Source: Anthropogastromicrobium sp963626545 (lineage in GTDB: Bacteria > Bacillota > Clostridia > Lachnospirales > Lachnospiraceae). Taken from it: a DNA stretch of 11,721 nt. Made by a program: the position numbers and the translations under genes. Below are positions 5,501-11,721 of this stretch, piece after piece. Within the stretch, counting starts at the first letter, position 1; the number at the start of each line of letters is the position of its first letter. The DNA lies in assembly GCA_963626545.1 (NCBI GenBank), contig CAVFYJ010000102.1, positions 1 through 11,721 of the forward strand. The letters are read 5' to 3'. Under the pieces are notes generated by a model. That model did no database searches. It was given only the letters and a program-made list of their open reading frames with translations, and had not been told where the DNA came from.

Positions 5501-6850
5501 ATGAAAAATGAGAATGAGTTATTAGCGGATATGCCAATACCAAAAGCCTTTTTTCGTCTTGCACTTCCAGCAGTAGCAGCACAACTGATCAATATTCTCT
5601 ATAATTTGGTCGATAAAATGTTTATTGGGCGAATTCCAGAAGTGGGAAAGCAGGCATTAGCAGGGGTTGGCGTAACAGCACCTGTCATTCTGGCAATTTC
5701 CGCTTTTGCAGCGCTTGTCAGTATGGGTGGTGCGCCGAAGGCATCTATTTTTATGGGAAAAGGCGATAATGAGCAAGCCGAAAAGGTTATGGGAAGCTGC
5801 ACATGGATGCTGATTGTATTGTCTGTGGTGCTGACCGCAATTATGTTAGGATTTGGAAAAACAATCTTGCAGCTATTTGGCGCAAGCGATGACACAATTT
5901 CCTATGCTGTGGATTACATGAATATTTATTGTCTTGGCACATTGTTTACGCAGCTTACATTGGGACTGAATGCATTTATTACGGCACAGGGAAGAACCTT
6001 GATCAGTATGAGGAATGTAGCAGTTGGTGCTGTGACAAATATTGTACTTGATGCAATATTGATCAATGGGTTTGGTATGGGCGTAAAGGGAGCTGCTTTG
6101 GCAACAATTCTTTCGCAGGGTGTGTCCGCATGCTTTGTGATCCATTACCTTACAAGACCTCAGAGTAAATTAAATCTCCATGTAAAGAATATTCGTTTTG
6201 AAAAACAGCTTCTTTTACCGTGTATTTTCCTTGGTACATCACCGGCATTGATGCAGTTGACTGAAAATATGGTTGCAATCAGCTTTAATACATCATTGCA
6301 GAAGTATGGCGGTGATATGGCTGTGGCATCCATGAGTATTTTAAATAGCATTATGCAGTTTGTCATGCTGCTTTTGCCAGGTCTGGTACAGGGAGCACAG
6401 CCACTATTAAGCTATAATCTTGGGGCAAAGAATATCGTTCGAGTAAAGAAAACATTTCGATTGTTGCTCGTTTGTTGTGTTAGCGGATCTTTTTTGATTT
6501 GGCTTGTATGTATGACAATGCCAGCAATGGTATCCTCTATTTTTACGAATGATATTGATTTAATTGCCTACACAGAGAAAAGTATGCGGATCTATCTAGC
6601 AATGCTTTTTCTGTATGGAATACAAGTGGCATGTCAGTATAGTTTTGTCGCATTGGATCAGGCGAAAAAAGCAATCTTTCTCACAATATGGCGTAAGATT
6701 ATTTTGCTGATTCCATTGATTTTTATTTTGCCACAAATTTTATCGGATTCCGTAATGGGCGTGTATCTGGCGGAACCGATTGCAGATACGATTGCAATTT
6801 GTACGACAGCACCTATGTTTTATTTGTATTATCGCAATTTACGGGATTGA
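5501..6850 (+). CDS. MATE family efflux transporter (second copy)
   Basis: This is a 449-residue inner-membrane exporter of the MATE family with about 12 hydrophobic segments. The N-terminal ADMPIPKAFFRLALPAVAAQ and the following YNLVDKMFIG are characteristic. It is clearly diverged from the first MATE in this window (sequence similarity mostly in the family motifs), so a recent tandem duplication is unlikely. The start is ATG 5501, nine bases after AAGGGG (5486-5491); the in-frame ATG at 5495 is only three bases from that site and less likely. It is the last gene of the hxlR operon, 13 bases after the acetyltransferase stop. Its last 22 bases overlap the end of the convergent ABC gene, and no terminator lies between them. 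Confidence 0.93.
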   Translation: MKNENELLADMPIPKAFFRLALPAVAAQLINILYNLVDKMFIGRIPEVGKQALAGVGVTAPVILAISAFAALVSMGGAPKASIFMGKGDNEQAEKVMGSCTWMLIVLSVVLTAIMLGFGKTILQLFGASDDTISYAVDYMNIYCLGTLFTQLTLGLNAFITAQGRTLISMRNVAVGAVTNIVLDAILINGFGMGVKGAALATILSQGVSACFVIHYLTRPQSKLNLHVKNIRFEKQLLLPCIFLGTSPALMQLTENMVAISFNTSLQKYGGDMAVASMSILNSIMQFVMLLLPGLVQGAQPLLSYNLGAKNIVRVKKTFRLLLVCCVSGSFLIWLVCMTMPAMVSSIFTNDIDLIAYTEKSMRIYLAMLFLYGIQVACQYSFVALDQAKKAIFLTIWRKIILLIPLIFILPQILSDSVMGVYLAEPIADTIAICTTAPMFYLYYRNLRD

Positions 6851-8781
6851 GAAAGAAAGGAATTTGCCTGTATCTTCCATAACTGCGAATACAATCCGTC
6901 TTCTTTTAGAAGTTCGTCGTGTGTCCCTTCTTGGACAATATGTCCGTGCTCCAATACAACAATTTTGTCTGCCAGAGAAACTGCGCCCAATCGGTGTGTG
7001 ATGATAATTCCTGTTTTCCCATTCAACTCACGGCGAAAAGAATCATACATTGCCTTTTCTTTTAATGGGTCAATGGCAGAGGTGGCTTCATCCAGAACAA
7101 GAAATTCACTGTTTTTATAAAAGCCTCTTGCGCATGAAAGCTGCTGCCATTGTCCACCTGATAAATCTCGCCCGCCGAATTCCTTGCCTAGCATCGTGTC
7201 CAGCGATAGGTGAGAATCATGCAAAAAAGTAAGATTTGCTTGCGTGATTTTTTCATCATCCGCATGATTCACATGATCAGAACAATCAGAGTAATCAAAA
7301 CAATCAGAATCATGAAAATGATTAGAACGATTAGAAGAATCAAATGCGCTGATTGTAATATTATCCCGGACGGTCATTTTATAGCGCGCAAATACTTGTG
7401 GAACAACCGATTGCTTTTTATGAAGTTCCAATTCCGATATTGACGAAATGTCCGTTTCGTCGTAATACACGGTTCCGCTGCTTGGTAAAAATAAGCCGAG
7501 GATGATGTTTGTTAGTGTTGTTTTTCCTGCCCCATTTTCGCCGACAATCGCAATTACTTCACCTTTCTTAATAGTCAGATTGATATTGTCTAAAACATTA
7601 TTTCTATTCTTTTTATTATTTCTATTATTTCCATTCTTCCCATTTTTTTCCTGCCTTTCCTGTTGAGGATAGTGGAAAGAAACATGGTCCAGTCGAATCT
7701 CTTTTTGGAACGATACAAGGTCTTTGCAAGTAGATCGTTCTTCCTTTTCCAGATAATCAAAAAATGGCTGAATCATTTTTCGATATTGTCCTTCGTATCC
7801 GATCATGGAAACAAGAGAGCTAAGCGCTGATAGAATGGAAGCATATGCGGCAATCGCAGCAGTGCAGGCAGCATAGTCGATCTTTCCAAAAAATAAGAGA
7901 ACAATTGATATCAAATATCCACCGAAAGAGCCGAGAAAATCAGCAGGAATTAAAAGCATTTGAAGGATGAATAGCTTCGTTGCTTTTTTCTGTTCAAGCG
8001 AATCTCGCTGCTTTCGACTTTCTTTCCATTTGCTTATTAACAAGTCAGAAGCATAGGTGATTTTGCTTTCTTTGCAGGCAACCTCGTCAATCAATCCTTT
8101 AAAATAAGCGCTTTCTTCTTTTTGATATTGTTCCAGTGCAATATGATAGCGTTTCCAGAGCGTAGACTGATAAAGTAAATTTAAGCATGGTGGAATGATT
8201 GAAAATGGAAGAAGCAGCAAAAACCATGCATTAAAGGTGGAAACATACATCGTTACAACAAGGGCTTGCAAGATTGCCGTCAGAATGCTGATCCAGATTT
8301 CGACATATCGAAAGAGATTCTGCTTCGCGCCGTCTGCTAGGCGAATCATCGTAGCAGCAGATGCGTCCTCGTATATTTCGTTTGATATCATGCTGCTTTT
8401 TTGAAAAAGTTTAGCTCGAATTCGCTGCTCAAAAGCTGGAATCACACGAAATTGCACGCGATATCGCTTGTAATAGACTGAGTAGGCCGCGGACAAAATT
8501 AACAGAGCACCATAAAGACAGATAAGTCCAATCATTGTACTGCTATAGCCATAGGAGAGCAGCAAAACAATTTGTCCAGTTGCCCAAACATTAAGGACGG
8601 ATAAAATGCAGTTAAAAATGCTCCAGAAAATCATTTCAATAAAACTATTTGGAGCCAGCTGGAAGATGAGATGGTAATTTTGTAAATGCTTTAATTTCGG
8701 ATTCGTATTACCAGTAGTGTTTGTATTGCAAGTAGTATTCGCATTATTATGAGTATTATGGTTCGTATCATTCTGTTTCAT
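6829..8781 (-). CDS. ABC exporter half-transporter (membrane and ATPase domains), with three repeat-coded insertions
   Basis: The 650-residue protein has a six-helix exporter membrane domain (about residues 35-330) and a C-terminal ATPase. Walker A is GENGAGKTT (414-422), the Q-loop lies in VVPQVF, the signature is LSGGQ (540-544), Walker B is FLVLDE (D564, E565) and the switch His is H596, so the ATPase looks competent. The start is ATG at 8781 with GAGGGC (8793-8788) six bases upstream; an in-frame ATG at 8805 is possible. It overlaps the end of the upstream ABC gene by 14 bases, indicating translational coupling and a heterodimer. It carries low-complexity blocks at residues about 3-27 (Asn/Thr), 378-396 (Asn/Lys, just after the A-loop FHYP) and 480-507 (Asp/Ser/His, after the Q-loop), all coded by 9-bp repeats. 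Without them it is close to the usual ~580 residues. Substrate unknown; peptide or drug export are both possible. Confidence 0.92.
   Translation of the reverse strand: MKQNDTNHNTHNNANTTCNTNTTGNTNPKLKHLQNYHLIFQLAPNSFIEMIFWSIFNCILSVLNVWATGQIVLLLSYGYSSTMIGLICLYGALLILSAAYSVYYKRYRVQFRVIPAFEQRIRAKLFQKSSMISNEIYEDASAATMIRLADGAKQNLFRYVEIWISILTAILQALVVTMYVSTFNAWFLLLLPFSIIPPCLNLLYQSTLWKRYHIALEQYQKEESAYFKGLIDEVACKESKITYASDLLISKWKESRKQRDSLEQKKATKLFILQMLLIPADFLGSFGGYLISIVLLFFGKIDYAACTAAIAAYASILSALSSLVSMIGYEGQYRKMIQPFFDYLEKEERSTCKDLVSFQKEIRLDHVSFHYPQQERQEKNGKNGNNRNNKKNRNNVLDNINLTIKKGEVIAIVGENGAGKTTLTNIILGLFLPSSGTVYYDETDISSISELELHKKQSVVPQVFARYKMTVRDNITISAFDSSNRSNHFHDSDCFDYSDCSDHVNHADDEKITQANLTFLHDSHLSLDTMLGKEFGGRDLSGGQWQQLSCARGFYKNSEFLVLDEATSAIDPLKEKAMYDSFRRELNGKTGIIITHRLGAVSLADKIVVLEHGHIVQEGTHDELLKEDGLYSQLWKIQANSFLSQSRKLR
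7266..7346. repeat. Nine 9-bp units inside the ABC ATPase domain (post-Q-loop block)
   Basis: On the plus strand, nine consecutive 9-mers follow the pattern [G/A]AT[C/T]AGAA[C/T]: for example GATCAGAAC (7275), AATCAGAGT (7284), AATCAAAAC (7293), AATCAGAAT (7302), GATTAGAAC (7320) and GATTAGAAG (7329). They encode three-residue units rich in Asp, Ser and Asn on the minus strand and keep the frame. Confidence 0.85.
7598..7651. repeat. Six 9-bp units at the start of the ABC ATPase domain
   Basis: Six consecutive 9-mers follow TT[A/C]TTTCTA: TTATTTCTA (7598), TTCTTTTTA (7607), TTATTTCTA (7616), TTATTTCCA (7625), TTCTTCCCA (7634) and a T-rich last unit (7643). They encode an Asn/Lys/Gly/Arg-rich loop immediately after the A-loop tyrosine. 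Confidence 0.8.
8701..8772. repeat. Eight 9-bp units coding the Asn/Thr-rich N-terminus
   Basis: Units begin every 9 bases from 8701: ATTCGTATT, ACCAGTAGT, GTTTGTATT, GCAAGTAGT, ATTCGCATT, ATTATGAGT, ATTATGGTT and CGTATCATT. Alternate units resemble each other best, so an 18-bp higher-order unit is visible. They encode Asn/Thr-rich residues just after the start codon and before the first membrane segment. Confidence 0.75.
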
Positions 8782-10573
8782 AGTAGAGCCCTCGCTGTGT
8801 TTCAAATAATTCTCGATAGTATTCGCAGGTATTCATCAGTGTGTCATGTGCATTCATTGCAATTAAATGGCTATTGCGCAGAACCAGAATTTGATCTGCC
8901 GATTTAACTGCTCCCAATCGGTGTGAAATGAACAATGTTGTTTTGGAAGCGAACATTTTCTCATAGACACGGTAAAACGCTAGCTCTGACATCGGGTCCA
9001 AGGCAGCATTTGGTTCATCTAGCACGATGATTTGTGCTGGTGAGAGAACTGCGCGTGCGACAGTCAGCTTTTGCCATTCACCGCCAGACAAATCGGTACT
9101 TTCTTGTTTTAAAAAGCCTAAGCTAATATCGAGTCCATTTTTCTTTTTGTAAACAGGAGCATCAAAATGGAGCGCATCTAAAATACGGTGAATTTCATCA
9201 AAGCGTTGCTGTGTGGATGAATTTGATGAGTTTGTTAAGTTTATTGAACTTATTGAATTTGTTGAACTTGGTGAGCTTAGCAAAACATTCTCGCGGATGG
9301 AAAATGGATAGCGGTAGAAGTCCTGAAAGATTGAAGAAAAAATTTGGCGTTTTTCCTCTTGGGACATCGTTGATATGTTTTTGCCACCGACAAGAATTGT
9401 TCCGCTTGTCGGCTGATACAGCCCCAAAAGAAGTTTCACTAGTGTCGTTTTTCCACAGCCATTTTCTCCGACAAGTGCATAGTGCATTCCAGCCTTTAAT
9501 GTGAAATTAACATCATCCAAAATGACAGAGGATGCACCTGGGTATGCAAAGCTAACGTGTCGAAATTCAATTCCTTTTGACAAGTCGATCGCTTCATCTG
9601 AGGTTCCATTATGATCTTCTTCAAGTTTCAGAAGAGAAAAGAAACCAGATAGGCGATCAAAATTATTTGAAACATCAAAAATTGCGCCATAGAATTGGCT
9701 GGCGATTGTGCGCAAATTAGCGATTGCCGTAAAGGCAACAATAAAGGTTCCGATGGAGATGCTGCTCTGCGTTACTGGAGAAATCAGAAGAAGGATTGTA
9801 GTCATGCTGTAAATCGCTGAGAATAATGTCGTCAAGCATTCTGAAAATAACCGTTTGCGTCCTAGCTTGCAGTTTTTCTCAATTGCGATTGCGCAGTCCT
9901 TGTGATAGCGTTTTTCAATTTCTGGATTATAATGAAAAACTTTACGCTCCATTGCATACTCACGATGCAGCAACAGCGAAGACAAATAATTTGCATGTCG
10001 CATATTTTGAATATATTCGCCCCAGAAAATCCCGGAATTTTTTCCTGCACTTTTATTGATATGAACTCCAAGAAACAATAATACAAAAATGATGATTGTA
10101 GTTCGTGTATCAATCGAAAAAAGAACAACAAAGGATGTAAGAATCTGAATTGCACTTTTTATTTCCGTTTGGAGAGCAGCGAAAAAAGCATTGTCGGATT
10201 CAGCTGCTTTTTCTGCCTGCTCACAAAGTTCGTGAAAAGATTGTGTTTCTGTGACTGGAAATGAAACTTTGCTGCATTTTTCGATTCGCTGTGTATCGAG
10301 TCGCTTCCCGACAATTCGATTGTGCCGATTTGTTCCCAATTGAAGAACATTTACGAGTAGAGAATTGAGAAGAGCCAATGCAATGAATTGGATTAAATAA
10401 AGTAGGAAGTCTTGTGAATTGCCCCCTGCTACTCCTTTAATCGCCGCATCAATGAGATTTTGTTGTACGATTATCTGGAATGCAGGAATACATCCAAGAA
10501 GCACACATGACAATATCAAAACGGTAAACAAGCGTATCGGATAATAATTTTGAATATAGGTCAATTTACGCAT
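8768..10573 (-). CDS. ABC exporter half-transporter (membrane and ATPase domains), first gene of the pair
   Basis: The 601-residue protein has an N-terminal exporter membrane domain, with the first hydrophobic segments near residues 15-37 and 53-75 and others up to about 290. A C-terminal ATPase follows. Walker A is GENGCGKTT (369-377), the Q-loop lies in SIFQDF, the signature is LSGGE (495-499), Walker B is IIVLDE (D519, E520) and the switch His is H551. The signature ends in Glu rather than Gln, which is common in this subgroup. The start is ATG 10573 with GGGAGG (10589-10584) ten bases upstream. It overlaps the next ABC gene by 14 bases, and the two probably form one heterodimeric exporter. 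Residues about 432-453 are a Ser/Asn-rich insertion coded by a 9-bp repeat at the same site as in its partner. No leader-peptidase domain or candidate peptide substrate gene is visible nearby. Confidence 0.93.
   Translation of the reverse strand: MRKLTYIQNYYPIRLFTVLILSCVLLGCIPAFQIIVQQNLIDAAIKGVAGGNSQDFLLYLIQFIALALLNSLLVNVLQLGTNRHNRIVGKRLDTQRIEKCSKVSFPVTETQSFHELCEQAEKAAESDNAFFAALQTEIKSAIQILTSFVVLFSIDTRTTIIIFVLLFLGVHINKSAGKNSGIFWGEYIQNMRHANYLSSLLLHREYAMERKVFHYNPEIEKRYHKDCAIAIEKNCKLGRKRLFSECLTTLFSAIYSMTTILLLISPVTQSSISIGTFIVAFTAIANLRTIASQFYGAIFDVSNNFDRLSGFFSLLKLEEDHNGTSDEAIDLSKGIEFRHVSFAYPGASSVILDDVNFTLKAGMHYALVGENGCGKTTLVKLLLGLYQPTSGTILVGGKNISTMSQEEKRQIFSSIFQDFYRYPFSIRENVLLSSPSSTNSISSINLTNSSNSSTQQRFDEIHRILDALHFDAPVYKKKNGLDISLGFLKQESTDLSGGEWQKLTVARAVLSPAQIIVLDEPNAALDPMSELAFYRVYEKMFASKTTLFISHRLGAVKSADQILVLRNSHLIAMNAHDTLMNTCEYYRELFETQRGLYYETE
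9216..9278. repeat. Seven 9-bp units inside the partner ABC ATPase domain
   Basis: Seven exact-length units: GATGAATTT (9216), GATGAGTTT (9225), GTTAAGTTT (9234), ATTGAACTT (9243), ATTGAATTT (9252), GTTGAACTT (9261) and GGTGAGCTT (9270). They encode a Ser/Asn/Thr-rich loop between the Q-loop region and the LSGGE signature without breaking the frame. Confidence 0.88.
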
Positions 10574-10599
10574 AAGATCCTGTCCTCCCTTTTTTGAAA

Positions 10600-10628
10600 A
10601 GTTTAATGCATGGCAGCCCTAATTACAA
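10600..10628 (-). promoter_or_regulatory. Weak candidate promoter for the ABC pair
   Basis: On the minus strand TTGTAA (10628-10623) lies 17 bp before TAAACT (10605-10600). Each element matches the consensus at four of six bases. The start of transcription would fall only a few bases before the ribosome site at 10589. It is the best arrangement I found upstream of the ABC genes, but it is weak. Confidence 0.3.
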
Positions 10629-10631
10629 GCC

Positions 10632-10660
10632 TTGAGCTGATGGTGAAAAAATGGTATAAT
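10632..10660 (+). promoter_or_regulatory. Strong plus-strand sigma-A promoter, divergent from the ABC genes
   Basis: TTGAGC (10632-10637), a 17-bp spacer and a perfect TATAAT (10655-10660) with TG at 10652-10653 make a strong extended -10 promoter. Transcription would begin near 10667 and run into the truncated transposase relic. No intact gene with a ribosome site begins within the next 200 bases, so it may be a leftover of the original transposase promoter or may make a short RNA. Confidence 0.65.
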
Positions 10661-10862
10661 ATATGTAGAAAAATTGAGATGGGAGAGTCAGCAGGGAATG
10701 GGAAAAGATATTTTGTGGTAACTTTTTTGTTGCAAAGAGATAGTAAATGTGCTATGTTAATGCTAGAAAGGGGAACATTTAAGGCACAAAAGAGAAAATG
10801 ATGATAGGAATCAATTATCATTAAAATACATCCGATAAGATCCGACGATTGATCCGAAATAT

Positions 10863-11600
10863 TTGGATGATAAGATGTGCATACTGGACGTGAGAGTTCA
10901 GTTATCTGATCGAAGCAGCATTGATGTGGAAATACAGGTGCTGAATCGTCATAATATGGAATCAAGAGCGCTGTATTATGCTTGCCTGCTTTGCACAGAG
11001 CAGTTGCATGCAGGTGATGATTATGCAAAGACAGCGCCCGTATATGGACTAAATCTGCTATGCTTTGATTTGTATGAGGATGCATGCTATTATAGGAGCT
11101 TTGTGTTAAAAGATCGAAAAACGAATGTTCCATATAAGCAGAAGTTTGAGATTGCCTTTTTTGAGCTTCGCAAGGCGGTAGGAGAGCTGTCCAGAACAGA
11201 AGAAGTAAAGATGCTTGAGTTGTCAGAGCTGACAGCAAGAGATCGATGGGCACTCTTCATTAACTCTGGGAAAAAGGAGGTTTATGAAAAATTGGTAGAA
11301 GAAGATAAGACGTTTGAAGAAGCATATGAACGATTAAAGAAAGCCAGCAGTGATGAAAAGCTGATGGCGATGTATCGAAGTCGTGAAAAAGCAATACGAG
11401 ATTGGAATGACTCTATTAATTCAGCGAGAAGAGAAGGCGAACAGAAAGGGCGACAAGAAGGAGTACAGCAAGGATTGCATCAGGGTCGAATTGCTGAACT
11501 CATTGAACTTGTTCAGGATGGCCTTCTTGATATACAAAAGGCAGCGGACCGTGCTGGGATGACATTAGAGGAATTTCAGGCAGCGATGCAAAAAGAATAA
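10863..11600 (+). CDS. Rpn/PD-(D/E)XK nuclease family transposase, N-terminally truncated, probably a relic
   Basis: The 245 readable residues match the Rpn recombination-promoting nuclease / putative transposase family. The nuclease core is present: CILDVRV with D9, then DVEIQV with E23 and Q25, the family's D...ExQ form of the PD-(D/E)XK site. ALYYACLLCTEQL, a mid-region ELSELTARDRWALFINSG and a C-terminal G-x-x-x-G-rich tail (GEQKGRQEGVQQGLHQGR) are also typical. Family members usually have about 50-60 more residues before this point. The same frame continues upstream as DPTIDPKYLDDK but hits TAA at 10836-10838, and beyond that only a short scrap (RENDDRNQLSLKYIR) precedes another stop at 10764. 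The only starts are a TTG at 10863 and an ATG at 10875, neither with a good ribosome site. I therefore think it is a decayed copy, though the nuclease core could still be made. Confidence 0.75.
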   Translation: MDDKMCILDVRVQLSDRSSIDVEIQVLNRHNMESRALYYACLLCTEQLHAGDDYAKTAPVYGLNLLCFDLYEDACYYRSFVLKDRKTNVPYKQKFEIAFFELRKAVGELSRTEEVKMLELSELTARDRWALFINSGKKEVYEKLVEEDKTFEEAYERLKKASSDEKLMAMYRSREKAIRDWNDSINSARREGEQKGRQEGVQQGLHQGRIAELIELVQDGLLDIQKAADRAGMTLEEFQAAMQKE

Positions 11601-11605
11601 TCAAA

Positions 11606-11649
11606 AACAAAGAAAAAGAGGACTGCCTTTCTTACGAAAAGCAATCCTC
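11606..11649 (-). terminator. Intrinsic terminator of the minus-strand tRNA-Leu
   Basis: Read on the minus strand, 11649-11636 pairs with 11631-11618 as a 14-bp stem with two G-T wobbles around a 4-base loop. TTTTTCTTTG follows (11617-11608). On the plus strand the wobbles become C-A mismatches and no T-run follows, so the direction is minus. It lies just downstream of the tRNA. Confidence 0.8.
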
Positions 11650-11666
11650 TCGCCCCTGCCAAGGAG

Positions 11667-11721
11667 TGCAGTTGAGGGGACTTGAACCCCTACCCAAGTA
11701 CATGGACATGAACCTGAATCA
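11667..11721 (-). tRNA. tRNA-Leu (anticodon CAG), 3' part, running off the window
   Basis: On the minus strand the sequence shows the 3' half of the anticodon stem and a loop TTCAGGT with anticodon CAG (11716-11714). A long variable arm typical of class II tRNAs follows (CCA pairing with TGG, 11705-11694). The T-arm is AGGGG-TTCAAGT-CCCCT (11691-11675), then comes the acceptor 3' strand CAACTGC plus A (11674-11667). The CCA end is not encoded (CTCC follows). The long variable arm and the CAG anticodon fit leucine. The D-arm and 5' acceptor strand lie outside the window. Confidence 0.85.

Noticed and set aside
7266..7346. Possible CRISPR-like array
   Set aside because: The units are contiguous 9-mers with no spacers, lie inside a coding frame, and no cas gene is present.
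7210..7443. Plus-strand open frame with a repetitive Ile/Arg/Met protein opposite the ABC gene
   Set aside because: It is the shadow of the 9-bp repeat tract read on the other strand; it has no ribosome site and the ABC frame is clearly the real one.
9211..9504. Plus-strand open frame beginning with a Leu/Asn/Ser repeat
   Set aside because: This is also an antisense shadow of a 9-bp tract within the second ABC gene.
10610..10801. 63-residue plus-strand open frame between the ABC genes and the transposase relic
   Set aside because: It starts upstream of the promoter's -10, has no ribosome site and shows no recognisable protein character.
10603..11253. Long minus-strand frame (216 codons) opposite the transposase relic
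   Set aside because: The plus-strand frame holds clear family motifs; this one is Ser/His/Leu-rich, lacks a ribosome site and overlaps the promoter region.

Overview
The window looks like a chromosomal stretch of a low-GC, anaerobic Gram-positive bacterium, most like the Clostridia and probably Lachnospiraceae. This is inferred from AT-rich codon use, strong AGGAGG-type ribosome sites, sigma-A promoters with extended -10 elements, an aldo/keto reductase fused to a two-cluster ferredoxin domain, and a relic of the Rpn/PD-(D/E)XK transposase family. No rRNA, CRISPR array or intact insertion sequence is visible.

Layout, left to right. 1-258: two related terminator-like hairpins and a tandem ~23-bp repeat upstream of a MATE transporter (283-1650, +). 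1656-2996: an aldo/keto reductase with its own promoter and a very good terminator. 3112-3939: a MerR-type promoter (19-bp spacer with an internal dyad), a small cysteine-containing gene broken by a one-base deletion, and a cytidine/blasticidin deaminase-like gene. 3984-4053: a degenerate 17/18-bp repeat. 4100-6850: a palindromic operator, a flavin split-barrel protein, then a tight HxlR regulator - GNAT acetyltransferase - second MATE transporter operon. The 9-mer ATAGTAACT occurs both in the operator before the split-barrel gene and in the hxlR promoter, which suggests that HxlR controls both units. 6829-10573 (-): two half-size ABC exporters, translationally coupled and probably a heterodimer; the second overlaps the end of the MATE gene tail to tail. 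10574-11721: a divergent promoter, a truncated Rpn-family nuclease/transposase relic, and on the minus strand the 3' part of a tRNA-Leu(CAG) with its terminator.

Functionally this is a stress and efflux neighbourhood: two MATE pumps, an ABC exporter pair, an acetyltransferase, a deaminase, a flavoprotein and a redox enzyme, with two probable local regulatory circuits (HxlR and an unseen MerR-type regulator).

The most unusual feature is a set of four separate low-complexity blocks in the two ABC genes. Each is encoded by degenerate tandem repeats with a 9-bp period (6 to 9 units). Two of them sit at the same site in the two nucleotide-binding domains, between the Q-loop region and the LSGGQ signature, although their sequences are unrelated.
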